Shown one piece after another: positions 9,011 through 17,092 of a DNA stretch of 64,000 bases. Position 1 is the first letter of the stretch; every line of letters begins with the position of its first letter. This DNA comes from Falsiroseomonas sp050563535. GTDB lineage: Bacteria > Pseudomonadota > Alphaproteobacteria > Acetobacterales > Acetobacteraceae. The DNA lies in NCBI RefSeq assembly GCF_050563535.1, contig NZ_JBNXUO010000022.1, positions 1-64,000 of the forward strand, in the 5' to 3' direction. The translations under genes were made by a program, and so were the position numbers. The notes under the pieces are model-generated. The model saw only the letters and a list, made by a program, of their open reading frames with translations. It was not told the DNA's origin and did not search any database.

Positions 9011-10249
9011 TCAGATGCTCTCGCCCAGGTGGCGCGCCACGGTGAAGATGTCCTTGTCGCCGCGGCCGCAGAGATTCATCAGCACGATCCGGTCCTGCGG
9101 CAGGGTCGGCGCCAGCTTCAGCACATGCGCCAGCGCATGCGCGGGCTCCAGCGCGGGGATGATGCCTTCCTGGCGGGAGCAGAGCTGGAAGGCGGCCAGC
9201 GCCTCGTCGTCCGTGGCGGCCACGTACTGCACGCGGCCGATCTCGTGCAGCCAGGAATGCTCCGGCCCGACGCCGGGATAGTCGAGCCCGGCGGAGATGG
9301 AATGCGCCTCCGTGATCTGGCCGTCACCGTCCTGCAGCAGGTAGGTGCGGTTGCCGTGCAGAACGCCCGGCCGCCCGCGCGACAGCGCCGCGGCGTGTTC
9401 GGGCGTGTCGAGGCCGCGCCCCGCCGCCTCCACCCCCACCATCGCGACGTCGGCGTCGTCGAGGAAGGGGAAGAACAGGCCCATGGCGTTGGACCCGCCG
9501 CCGACGGCGGCCACCAGCGTGTCCGGCAGGCGTCCCTCGGCTTCCAGCATCTGGGCGCGGGCCTCCTGGCCGATCACGCTCTGGAAGTCGCGCACCATGG
9601 CGGGATAGGGATGGGGGCCGGCCACGGTGCCGATGCAGTAGTAGGTGTCGTGGACATTCGCGACCCAGTCGCGCAGCCCTTCGTTCATTGCGTCCTTCAG
9701 CGTCGCGGCGCCGGAGGTCACGGGCCGCACCTCGGCGCCGAGCAGCTTCATGCGGAAGACGTTGGGCTGCTGCCGCTCCACGTCGGTGGCGCCCATGTAG
9801 ACGATGCAGGGCAGGTCCATCAGCGCGCAGGCGGTCGCGGTGGCGACGCCGTGCTGGCCCGCCCCGGTCTCCGCGATGATGCGGGTCTTGCCCATCTTCT
9901 TCGCCAGCAGGATCTGGCCGAGCACCGCGTTGATCTTGTGCGCGCCGGTGTGGTTCAGCTCGTCGCGCTTGAAATAGACCTTCGCCCCCATCCCCGGCGC
10001 GGCATCCCGGCGCAGATGGTTCGTCAGCCTCTCCGCGTACCACAGCGGGCTCGGCCGGCCGACATAGTGCGTCAGCAGCCGCCGCCACTCCGCCTGGAAG
10101 GCGGCGTCGGTCCTGGACGCCTCGTAGGCGCGCTCGACCTCGAGGATCAGCGGCATCAGCGTCTCGGCCACGAAGCGGCCGCCGAACTCGCCGAAGCGGC
10201 CGCGGGCGTCGGGGCCCTGGCGGAGGGAGTTGGGGAGGGGCTTGTTCAT
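9011..10249 (-). CDS. trpB: Tryptophan synthase beta chain
   Basis: PLP enzyme joining indole and L-serine to make L-tryptophan. 412 aa, a TrpB1-type length. The PLP lysine is Lys105 in NHTGAHKINAVLGQ, the phosphate loop is GGGSNAMG and the catalytic Glu lies in AETGAGQHG. The N-terminus has the typical FGEFGGRFVAETLM stretch. It follows the GNAT gene by 31 bp on the minus strand and is coupled to trpA. A biosynthetic rather than salvage role is supported by trpF in the same operon. Confidence 0.98.
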   Translation of the reverse strand: MNKPLPNSLRQGPDARGRFGEFGGRFVAETLMPLILEVERAYEASRTDAAFQAEWRRLLTHYVGRPSPLWYAERLTNHLRRDAAPGMGAKVYFKRDELNHTGAHKINAVLGQILLAKKMGKTRIIAETGAGQHGVATATACALMDLPCIVYMGATDVERQQPNVFRMKLLGAEVRPVTSGAATLKDAMNEGLRDWVANVHDTYYCIGTVAGPHPYPAMVRDFQSVIGQEARAQMLEAEGRLPDTLVAAVGGGSNAMGLFFPFLDDADVAMVGVEAAGRGLDTPEHAAALSRGRPGVLHGNRTYLLQDGDGQITEAHSISAGLDYPGVGPEHSWLHEIGRVQYVAATDDEALAAFQLCSRQEGIIPALEPAHALAHVLKLAPTLPQDRIVLMNLCGRGDKDIFTVARHLGESI

Positions 10250-10280
10250 CGGGGCCTCTTAGCGCAGCCGCGCCGGCAGG

Positions 10281-10805
10281 TCACGGCACCAGGAGCCGGA
10301 GATCGGGCCAGACCCAGGCGGTCTCGGACAGCGCATGCGCCCCGTGGTAGCCGACCTGCCGCGTCCGCGCGACCGCCCCGCTGGCGGCGTAGAAGGCGTT
10401 GGCGGGCGCGTTGCCGTCCAGCGCCCAGGCGCCCGCCGAGGGCAGCCCGGCCTCCAGCAGCCGCGCGGCGCCGCGGGCCAGCAGGGCGCGCCCGATGCCC
10501 CGGCGCTGCGCGCGCCGCAGCAGGTAGAGCCCGCTGACCTCCCCGGCCGCGCCCAGCGCCGCCTCCCGCGCCGCGCAGACGCTGGCGAAGCCGATCACCG
10601 CGCCCGCCTCCTCGGCGACGAAGGTGCCGCCGGGCAGGGGGGGGTCCGCCAGGTTGCGCGCCCAGGCGGCGCGGCGGCGGGCGGGGTCCGACATCTCGGC
10701 GAGGAGGTCGGGCGGCACCAGGCCCGGATAGGTCTCGGTCCAGGCCTCGGCGTGCATCCCGCCGATCGCCGGCGCATCGGCGCGCGTGGCGGGGCGGATG
10801 ATCAC
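10281..10805 (-). CDS. GNAT-family N-acetyltransferase
   Basis: 174-aa acetyl-CoA-dependent acetyltransferase of unknown substrate. The acetyl-CoA loop is in RRAQRRGIGRALL, with the preceding beta-strand GEVSGLYLLR and the C-terminal NAPANAFYAASGAV typical of GNAT_1. Start chosen as GTG 10805 because it overlaps the trpF stop in a GTGA arrangement and gives a full domain (VIIRPATRADAPAI); no ATG fits as well. It is inserted between trpF and trpB, which adjoin each other in many relatives. No evident link to tryptophan synthesis. Confidence 0.88.
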   Translation of the reverse strand: MIIRPATRADAPAIGGMHAEAWTETYPGLVPPDLLAEMSDPARRRAAWARNLADPPLPGGTFVAEEAGAVIGFASVCAAREAALGAAGEVSGLYLLRRAQRRGIGRALLARGAARLLEAGLPSAGAWALDGNAPANAFYAASGAVARTRQVGYHGAHALSETAWVWPDLRLLVP

Positions 10806-11446
10806 GGCGCCCCGTGGGCGGCCTTCACGAAGGCGGCGATGCGGGCGGGATCCTTCACCCCCCGCGCCGCCTCGACCCCGGAGGAGACATCGACCCCCGG
10901 CGCGCCGGAGGCGGCCAGCGCCGCGGCGACGTTCCCCGGCGTCAGCCCGCCCGCCAGCAGCCAGGGCCGCGGGATGGCCCGGCCCGCGGCCAGCGTCCAG
11001 TCGAAGGGCGCGGCATTGCCGCCGGGCAGCGGCGCGCCGGGCGGCGCCTTGGCGTCCAGCAGGAAGCGGTCCACCGCCGGGGCGTAGTCCGCAAGCCGGT
11101 CCAGGTCCGCGCCCGAGGCGATGCCGAGCGCCTTCATCACCGGCCTGCCGTGCCGGGCGCGAAGCTCCGCGCAGCGCGCCGGCGTCTCCTCCCCGTGGAG
11201 TTGCAGGATGTCGAGCGGCAGGGCGGCCATGACGGCATCCACCAGCGCGTCGTCGGCATCCACGAACAGCCCGACGCGCAGCGGCCCGCCGGGATGGGCG
11301 GCCGAGAGCGCGGCCGCCCCGGCCGGGGTGACGGCGCGGGGCGAGGGGGGGAAGAAGACGAAGCCGACCATGTCGGCGCCCGCTTCCGCGGCCGCCCGCA
11401 TGGCGGCGGGGTCGTTGATCCCGCAGATCTTGACGCTGGCCGGCAC
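10802..11446 (-). CDS. trpF: Phosphoribosylanthranilate isomerase
   Basis: Third step of tryptophan synthesis: isomerises phosphoribosylanthranilate to the ribulose form. 214-aa TIM barrel. Catalytic Cys is in VKICGI near the N-terminus and general-acid Asp is in GLFVDADD; LQLHGEE, FLLDAK, LAGGLTPGN and GVDVSSGVE are family motifs. The N-terminus has no ATG. GTG 11446 gives VPASVKICGI and leaves an 8-bp gap after pyrF, while CTG 11458 is a less likely alternative. Followed by a GNAT gene and then trpBA; trpC, trpD and trpE are not in the window. Confidence 0.94.
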   Translation of the reverse strand: MPASVKICGINDPAAMRAAAEAGADMVGFVFFPPSPRAVTPAGAAALSAAHPGGPLRVGLFVDADDALVDAVMAALPLDILQLHGEETPARCAELRARHGRPVMKALGIASGADLDRLADYAPAVDRFLLDAKAPPGAPLPGGNAAPFDWTLAAGRAIPRPWLLAGGLTPGNVAAALAASGAPGVDVSSGVEAARGVKDPARIAAFVKAAHGAP

Positions 11447-11454
11447 GGCGGCGG

Positions 11455-12156
11455 TCAGGCGGCCAGCGCGCCGGCGATGGCGCGCGCGGCGGCGGCGGGA
11501 TCGGCGGCGCGGGTGATGGGGCGGCCGACCACCACCCAGTCGGCACCGGCCGCCGCCATCTCCTCCGGCGTCGCGGTGCGGGCCTGGTCGTCGGCGGCGC
11601 TGCCGGCGGGGCGCACGCCCGGCACCACCAGCGCCGGGCCTTCCCCCAGGGCATCGCGGATCGGCGCGACCTCCCGCGGGCTGCACACCAGCCCGTCCGC
11701 CCCGGCGCCGACGGCCAGCCGCGCCAGGCGCAGCACCTGCTGCACCGGGCCGCCGGCCACGCCCGTCTCCGCCAGGGCGGCGGCGTCGAGGCTGGTCAGC
11801 ACGGTGACGGCCAGGATGCGCGGGCGCGCCGCGCCGCCCGCCTTCTCCGCCGCGTCCCGCGCGGCGGCGACCATCGCGGCCCCGCCCGCGGCATGGATGG
11901 TGATCCAGGCCGGGCCGAGCGGCGCCAGCGCGCGGACCGCGCCGGCGACCGTGTTCGGGATGTCGTGCAGCTTCACGTCGAGGAAGACGGGGCGGTGGCG
12001 CGCGATGCGGCGCACCGCCTCCCCCCCCTCGGCCGAGAACAGCTCGAGCCCGACCTTCAGCAGCCCCGCCGAAGGGGCGGCGGCGGCGGCCCAGGCTTCC
12101 GCCGTCGCCAGGTCCGGCGCGTCGAGCGCGACGCAGAGCCCGCAACGCCGCGCCAT
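11455..12156 (-). CDS. pyrF: Orotidine 5'-phosphate decarboxylase
   Basis: Final step of UMP synthesis: decarboxylates OMP. 233 aa. The catalytic Asp-Lys-Asp array is intact in FLDVKLHDIPNTV (Asp60, Lys62, Asp65), with Lys34 in LLKVGLELF and the phosphate loop VPGVRP and VVGRPITRA at the C-terminus. ATG 12156 overlaps the lapA stop (TGATG), indicating coupled translation. Placed between lapA and trpF in the housekeeping operon. Confidence 0.96.
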   Translation of the reverse strand: MARRCGLCVALDAPDLATAEAWAAAAAPSAGLLKVGLELFSAEGGEAVRRIARHRPVFLDVKLHDIPNTVAGAVRALAPLGPAWITIHAAGGAAMVAAARDAAEKAGGAARPRILAVTVLTSLDAAALAETGVAGGPVQQVLRLARLAVGAGADGLVCSPREVAPIRDALGEGPALVVPGVRPAGSAADDQARTATPEEMAAAGADWVVVGRPITRAADPAAAARAIAGALAA

Positions 12157-12497
12157 CAGCGCGGCTCCGGCGCGGGCAGCACCTGCGCGGCCGGGCGGCC
12201 AAGGTCGGCGTCGCGCCGCGCCTGCTCCTCCCGCGTCCTGTAGCCGGCGAGCTCGCCTTCCAGCAGCCGCGCCGCCTCCTCGATCCGCGCGGCGCGGCGG
12301 CGGGCCGGGATGCCGGCGGCCCAGACCAGCCCGGCGCCGAGCAGGAAGGCGACGGCGCAGAGGATCAGCACCGCGATGCCGAGCGGCGAGATCCAGGCGA
12401 GGTCGAAGGGCCAGAGCCGCAGCTCGACATCCTGCGGGTTGGACAGCGCGAACAGCGCCAGCAGGACGAGCAGCGGCAGGAACAGCAGCCAGCGCAT
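12156..12497 (-). CDS. lapA: LapA-domain inner-membrane protein
   Basis: 113 aa with two hydrophobic segments (about 1-20 and 37-62) and a cytosolic C-terminal helix rich in Arg, Glu and Ala, the LapA/DUF1049 layout. In E. coli LapA works with LapB in controlling LPS synthesis; whether that holds here is unknown. SNPQDVELRLWPF between the membrane segments is the family hallmark. Between ihfB and pyrF, as in many alphaproteobacteria. No lapB is seen in the window. Confidence 0.85.
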   Translation of the reverse strand: MRWLLFLPLLVLLALFALSNPQDVELRLWPFDLAWISPLGIAVLILCAVAFLLGAGLVWAAGIPARRRAARIEEAARLLEGELAGYRTREEQARRDADLGRPAAQVLPAPEPR

Positions 12498-12590
12498 GGG
12501 AGCCCTCTCTCGATGGCCGGCTGATTACGCCGGCGGCCGTCCCGAAGGAAGTGCGGGATGGTGGAGCCGGTTCTTCCCGCCGCGCGCGGG

Positions 12591-12911
12591 TCAGGCCGTG
12601 GCGCGGGCCTTGCGGGCGGGTTCCTGCAAGGGGCCGCCATTCACCCGCTCCCGCAGTTCCTTGCCCGGCTTGAAATAGGGCACGGCCTTGCCGTCCACCG
12701 GGACGGCGGTGCCGGTGCGGGGGTTGCGGCCGGTCCGCGGTTCCCGCCGCTTGGTGGAGAAGGCGCCGAAGCCGCGCAGCTCCACCCGGTCCCCGCGCGC
12801 GAGGGCGGCGATGATCTCGTCGAAGATCGTGGTCACGATCACCTCGACATCCGGCTGGCGCAGATGCGGGTTGTTCGCCGCAAGCTGGGCGATCAGCTCC
12901 GACCTGGTCAT
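12591..12911 (-). CDS. ihfB: Integration host factor subunit beta
   Basis: Nucleoid protein that bends DNA sharply as a heterodimer with IhfA, supporting transcription, replication and recombination. 106 aa from ATG 12911 (MTRSELIAQL); an upstream in-frame ATG would add a non-conserved extension. The beta-arm is seen in FGAFSTKRREPRTGRNPRTG, the tip proline in RNPRTG, and the closing YFKPGKELRERVN. A Lys/Arg/Ala tail follows. Located 20 bp downstream of sppA and 93 bp upstream of lapA. Confidence 0.96.
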   Translation of the reverse strand: MTRSELIAQLAANNPHLRQPDVEVIVTTIFDEIIAALARGDRVELRGFGAFSTKRREPRTGRNPRTGTAVPVDGKAVPYFKPGKELRERVNGGPLQEPARKARATA

Positions 12912-12931
12912 GGAACGTGCGGCGCCTTCCC

Positions 12932-13861
12932 TCAATGGGTGAGAGGCTGCCAAAGCGCGCGCACGCGGTCAACGACAACCCATTCATCCAGAACGCCTTT
13001 CAGCAGGGCGCCGAAGGCGGCCCCGAAGGTGCGTTCGCCGAAGGACCGGGTCTCGATCTCCCGCAGGGGAAGGCCGGCGGGCACCGCGCGTTCCGCGGCC
13101 AGCCAGGACCGCGCCTCCGCCTCGCCCCCGATCGCGTCCACCAGGCCGAGGCCCACCGCCTCCCTCCCCGTGAAGACGCGGCCGTCGGCGAGGTCGCGCA
13201 CCCGCGCGGGCGGCAGGCGGCGGCCGGCGGCGACCTTGTCCACGAACTGCTCGTGCAGGTCGCGCACCACCCGCCGAAGCTCCGCCCGGCCTTCCTCGGT
13301 CATCGGCCGGAAGGGGCTGAGCGCGTCCTTGAAGGCGCCGGAGGGGATGGACTCGGCGCGCACGCCGAGCCGGGCCATGAGCTCGGAGACGTCGAAGCTC
13401 TGCAGGATGACGCCGATCGAGCCCGTCACCGTCGCCTCCCGCGCGAAGACGCGGGCGGCGGGCAGGGCGGCCATGTAGCCGGCCGAGGCGGCGGTCCCGC
13501 CCATCACCGCCACCACCGGCTTGCGTTCCGCGACGCGGGAGAGCGCGGCGTGCAGCGCCTCCCCGCCCGCGACGCTGCCGCCCGGGCTGTCGATGGCGAC
13601 GATCACCGCGCGGACGGCGTCGTTGCGGCGGGCGCGGTCCAGCGCCTCGGCCAGGCGGCGGTCCTCGGCGATGAAGCCGGACACCGTCAGCCGCGCCACA
13701 TGGGCGCCCCCCGCGCCGGGGATGAGGTCCGGCGCATCCCCCCGCCACAGCACGGCGCCCAGCGCCAGCCCGGCCAGCGCCAGCACCGCCGCGGCGCGCC
13801 AGAGGGAGAGGCGCCGCTTCAGGCGCCGACGGTCGAGCAGCAGGTCCGCATCGAGGGGCAT
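12932..13861 (-). CDS. sppA: Signal peptide peptidase SppA, short form
   Basis: Inner-membrane serine protease of 309 aa that degrades cleaved signal peptides in the periplasm. One N-terminal membrane anchor (about 20-40) follows a short basic cytosolic segment. The Ser/Lys dyad is present: Ser126 in GGTAASAGYMAA and Lys178 in SIPSGAFKDALSPF. The GSIGV and DSPGGSV motifs of peptidase family S49 are also clear. Half the length of E. coli SppA, as is normal in alphaproteobacteria. Start ATG 13861 is chosen because upstream codons lack conservation. It heads the ihfB-to-folC series. Confidence 0.93.
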   Translation of the reverse strand: MPLDADLLLDRRRLKRRLSLWRAAAVLALAGLALGAVLWRGDAPDLIPGAGGAHVARLTVSGFIAEDRRLAEALDRARRNDAVRAVIVAIDSPGGSVAGGEALHAALSRVAERKPVVAVMGGTAASAGYMAALPAARVFAREATVTGSIGVILQSFDVSELMARLGVRAESIPSGAFKDALSPFRPMTEEGRAELRRVVRDLHEQFVDKVAAGRRLPPARVRDLADGRVFTGREAVGLGLVDAIGGEAEARSWLAAERAVPAGLPLREIETRSFGERTFGAAFGALLKGVLDEWVVVDRVRALWQPLTH

Positions 13862-14119
13862 GGGGCTGTATGTACGCCGCCCGGCCCCGGGGGGAAGGGC
13901 GAAGCGCGCCCGGGCCGGCGCTCGGAGACCTACGGGGAACGTCGGGCGGGTCGGCTCCGCGGGTACATTCCGCCCCTGTGACGCCTTGCAGGAACGGAAA
14001 ATCCCCTGCGTGTCCCTGGCCGCCGGCATTGCCGGATGATCTCTCGGACCCCGCTTCAGAACCAAGAATGACAATGAGGACGGGTGGAAGGCGGAGCGAT
14101 GTTCAGGGGATTGACGTCA

Positions 14120-14707
14120 TCAGCGCCGGCTGGCGTAGCCACGTAGCCGGTCATAGGCAAGGCGCTGCTCCGGCCGCAGGGCATCGCGCATGGCGATGTG
14201 GCTGGCGAGGTGAACCTCCCGGAGCCTTCCGTTGAGGGCACCGAGCGAGGCGGTCAGCACCGCGAGGCGCCCCGTGTCGGCCATCCCGCCCGCGAACAGC
14301 CGGTCCAGCTCCTCCTCGAGGGCGACGATCCGGGCACCGATGGCCCGTGCCTCGTCCAGCATGCGGCTCCGTAGGCTCTCTGCCGTCGCCCGCTGTGCGG
14401 CGGACAGGCCAAGGGCGTCTGCGTGCTCCAGCACATGCATCGGCCCGGGGTAGCCGTTCAACTCGGCCGCCAGCGCGAGTGCCATGCCCCTGCCCGCGAG
14501 GAGCCCCGCTGCGTCCTCCTCGGACAGCGCCTTGATCCGGCGCCCTTCCAGTCCGGCATAAGGCGGCACGGGATGGGCCGCAGGCGGCGCATGACCCCCT
14601 GATGCACCGGGGTGGGGGCCGCCGTGGTGTCGTGCATGCTGCGCGACGGCGGGTAGGGCAAGGAGGAAGACCAGGGCGGCGCTCGGGAGGGCTATTGATC
14701 TATTCAT
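14120..14707 (-). CDS. Spy/CpxP-like periplasmic protein
   Basis: 195 aa with a cleavable signal peptide (about 1-22, ending LALPAVAQ). A His/Gly/Pro-rich stretch (HARHHGGPHPG) follows, then a long helical body with LSAAQRATAESLRSRM and LRPEQRLAYDRLRGY, reminiscent of the LTxxQ motifs of the Spy/CpxP/heavy-metal-sensor group. Such proteins act as periplasmic chaperones or metal sensors; the His-rich part suggests metal contact, but this is inference. Divergent from a Crp/Fnr-type regulator with only 50 bp between starts, so that regulator probably controls it. Confidence 0.72.
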   Translation of the reverse strand: MNRSIALPSAALVFLLALPAVAQHARHHGGPHPGASGGHAPPAAHPVPPYAGLEGRRIKALSEEDAAGLLAGRGMALALAAELNGYPGPMHVLEHADALGLSAAQRATAESLRSRMLDEARAIGARIVALEEELDRLFAGGMADTGRLAVLTASLGALNGRLREVHLASHIAMRDALRPEQRLAYDRLRGYASRR

Positions 14708-14742
14708 GATCGGACGGGTAGCCGGGACCGAGATCTCGTCAC

Positions 14743-14758
14743 TATGATCGCGGTCATA
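14743..14758. promoter_or_regulatory. Perfect TATGA-N6-TCATA palindrome, candidate Crp/Fnr-type operator
   Basis: Two perfect 5-bp arms, TATGA at 14743-14747 and TCATA at 14754-14758, are separated by 6 bp. This TGA-N6-TCA spacing is that of CRP sites. It lies in the 50-bp divergent spacer and touches the ATG of the Crp/Fnr-family gene, so binding would block that gene while being placed to control the Spy-like gene as well. Autoregulation is inferred. Confidence 0.5.
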
Positions 14759-15357
14759 TGGAAGCCGAGTTTCTCCGGGCCCTCCCTGCCGGCCGTGATC
14801 GCCGCCTGGCGCGTGGCGAGGCGCTGTTCCGATCGGGCGATCCCACCATCGGCCTTGTCCTCGTGCGGGAGGGGCTGCTGGAACTCGTCCGCACCTCACC
14901 GGAGGGGCGCCGCCTCATTCTCCATCGGGCCGGGCCGGGCGGCACCTTCGCCGAGGCAAGCCTGTTCGAGAGCCGCCACCACTGCGACGGCGTCGCCGCT
15001 GCGCCCAGCCGCGTCACGATCCACGCCGCGGCCGAGCTGCACCGCGCGGCAGAAGCGGACCCGGGCCTCGGGTGGCGCATCGCCGCGCATCTCGCAGGCC
15101 TCCTCGTCGCCGAGAGGGCGCGGGCCGAGCGCCTTGCCCTGTCACACGCCGCCGACCGGCTGCTCGACGTGCTCCATGGCCTCACACCCGGGCCCGATGG
15201 CGCCCGCCGCCTCGGGCGCTCCTGGAAAACGCTCGCCGCCGAGCTCGGCCTGTCTCACGAGGCAACCTATCGGGCCCTTGCCCGGCTGGAACGCAAGGGC
15301 CTGCTTCGGCGCGAAGGCGACGGTCGCGTGTGGCTCTCGACCGCCGCTGCAACGTAG
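14758..15357 (+). CDS. Crp/Fnr-family transcriptional regulator
   Basis: 199 aa. An N-terminal cyclic-nucleotide-binding-like beta-roll (about 5-105; FRSGDPTIGLVLVREGLLEL, GGTFAEASLF) is joined by a dimer helix to a C-terminal HTH (LAAELGLSHEATYRALARLE). Fnr iron-sulfur cysteines are absent, and the cAMP-binding RxS signature is not evident, so the ligand is unknown. The ATG lies in the palindrome and has no Shine-Dalgarno sequence; a leaderless message is possible. Paired divergently with the Spy-like periplasmic gene, and convergent with chvI. Confidence 0.87.
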   Translation: MEAEFLRALPAGRDRRLARGEALFRSGDPTIGLVLVREGLLELVRTSPEGRRLILHRAGPGGTFAEASLFESRHHCDGVAAAPSRVTIHAAAELHRAAEADPGLGWRIAAHLAGLLVAERARAERLALSHAADRLLDVLHGLTPGPDGARRLGRSWKTLAAELGLSHEATYRALARLERKGLLRREGDGRVWLSTAAAT

Positions 15358-15425
15358 GCCCAGCCAGGCCATCGGCCATGTCGGCGTGCCATGCGGCCGC
15401 CCCATCCCCATCCTGAAGCGGTCCC

Positions 15426-16142
<717 letters not shown>

Positions 16143-16217
16143 GGCGCGCGGCGTCGCGCCCTGGTTGACACCCTGCCGGCGAATTGTGGCGAAGGCAGGT
16201 CGGGGCGCGGGCAGGAT

Positions 16218-16961
16218 ATGGCGACGGCAGGGCTCGGCTTCGAGGCGCGGCGGCTGATCCGGGGCGCGGCCTCCGCGACACTCGCCACCAGCGCGGATGG
16301 GCAGCCCTTCGCCAGCCTGGTGACGCCCGCGACGGCGGGGGACCTGACGCCGCTGCTGTTCCTGTCCACCCTGTCGGAACACACCCGCCACCTGAAGGCC
16401 GAGCCGCGCTGCGCCCTGCTGGTGGCCGGCGCGGCGGAGACGGCGAACCCCCAGACCGCCCCGCGCGTGACCCTGACCGGGCTTGCCGAGCCGGTGGCGG
16501 AAGCGGAGGTCGTGGCGCTCAAGGCGCGCTGGCTGGCCCGCCACCCCTATGCCGCGCTCTATGCCGACTTCGCCGATTTCGCGCTGTGGCGCATCCGGCC
16601 CGGCGGGGCGCTGCTGGTGGGCGGCTTCGCCCGCGCGACGCGGCTGCGCCTGGCCGACCTGCTGCCCGACCCCGCCGCTGTCGCCGCCCTGGCCGCCGCC
16701 GAGTCGGAGATCCTGGCGCATGTGAATGCCGACCACCCCGATGCGGTGGCCGCCATCGCGCAGGGGTTGCTCGGCGGCGGGGCGGGGGCTTGGCGGATGG
16801 TCGCGGTCGATCCGGATGGCTGCGACCTGGCGCTGGGCGACGCCGTGCTTCGCCTGCCCTGGGCGGCGCCGGTCGCCGATGCCGATGGCGTGCGCGCGGG
16901 CCTCATCCGCGCCGCGAGAGAAGGGCGGGCGGCGCTCCACAAGGGGTTGTCACCGCAGTAA
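16218..16961 (+). CDS. HugZ-like pyridoxamine-phosphate-oxidase-fold protein with DUF2470 domain
   Basis: 247 aa. The N-terminal split-barrel domain (about 8-160; SATLATSADGQPFASLVTPA, FLSTLSEHTRHLKAEPRCAL) is of the flavin/heme-binding PNPOx-like type. The C-terminal DUF2470 domain begins at HVNADHPDAVAAIAQG, the His-containing motif of HugZ proteins. Members degrade heme or act in iron use; no heme transport genes are near, so heme oxygenation is only a possibility. Divergent from chvI, with pckA downstream behind its own promoter. Confidence 0.85.
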   Translation: MATAGLGFEARRLIRGAASATLATSADGQPFASLVTPATAGDLTPLLFLSTLSEHTRHLKAEPRCALLVAGAAETANPQTAPRVTLTGLAEPVAEAEVVALKARWLARHPYAALYADFADFALWRIRPGGALLVGGFARATRLRLADLLPDPAAVAALAAAESEILAHVNADHPDAVAAIAQGLLGGGAGAWRMVAVDPDGCDLALGDAVLRLPWAAPVADADGVRAGLIRAAREGRAALHKGLSPQ

Positions 16962-16975
16962 CCGGTTGGTTCGGC

Positions 16976-17004
16976 TTGTTGGGTCAGCTTACCCGCCCTA
17001 ATTT
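16976..17004 (+). promoter_or_regulatory. pckA: Candidate sigma70 promoter for pckA
   Basis: TTGTTG at 16976-16981, a 17-bp spacer, then TAATTT at 16999-17004. The region is AT-rich compared with its flanks and starts 15 bp after the upstream stop. It would give a leader of roughly 80 nt before the pckA ATG. Confidence 0.55.
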
Positions 17005-17092
17005 CGCCTCCCTCGCCGCCCAGATGAGGGCGACGTTGCGTGCCGCGCCGACCCGATCCCCCCGGCCGGACACGCTCAACTGGAGGTAGTCC

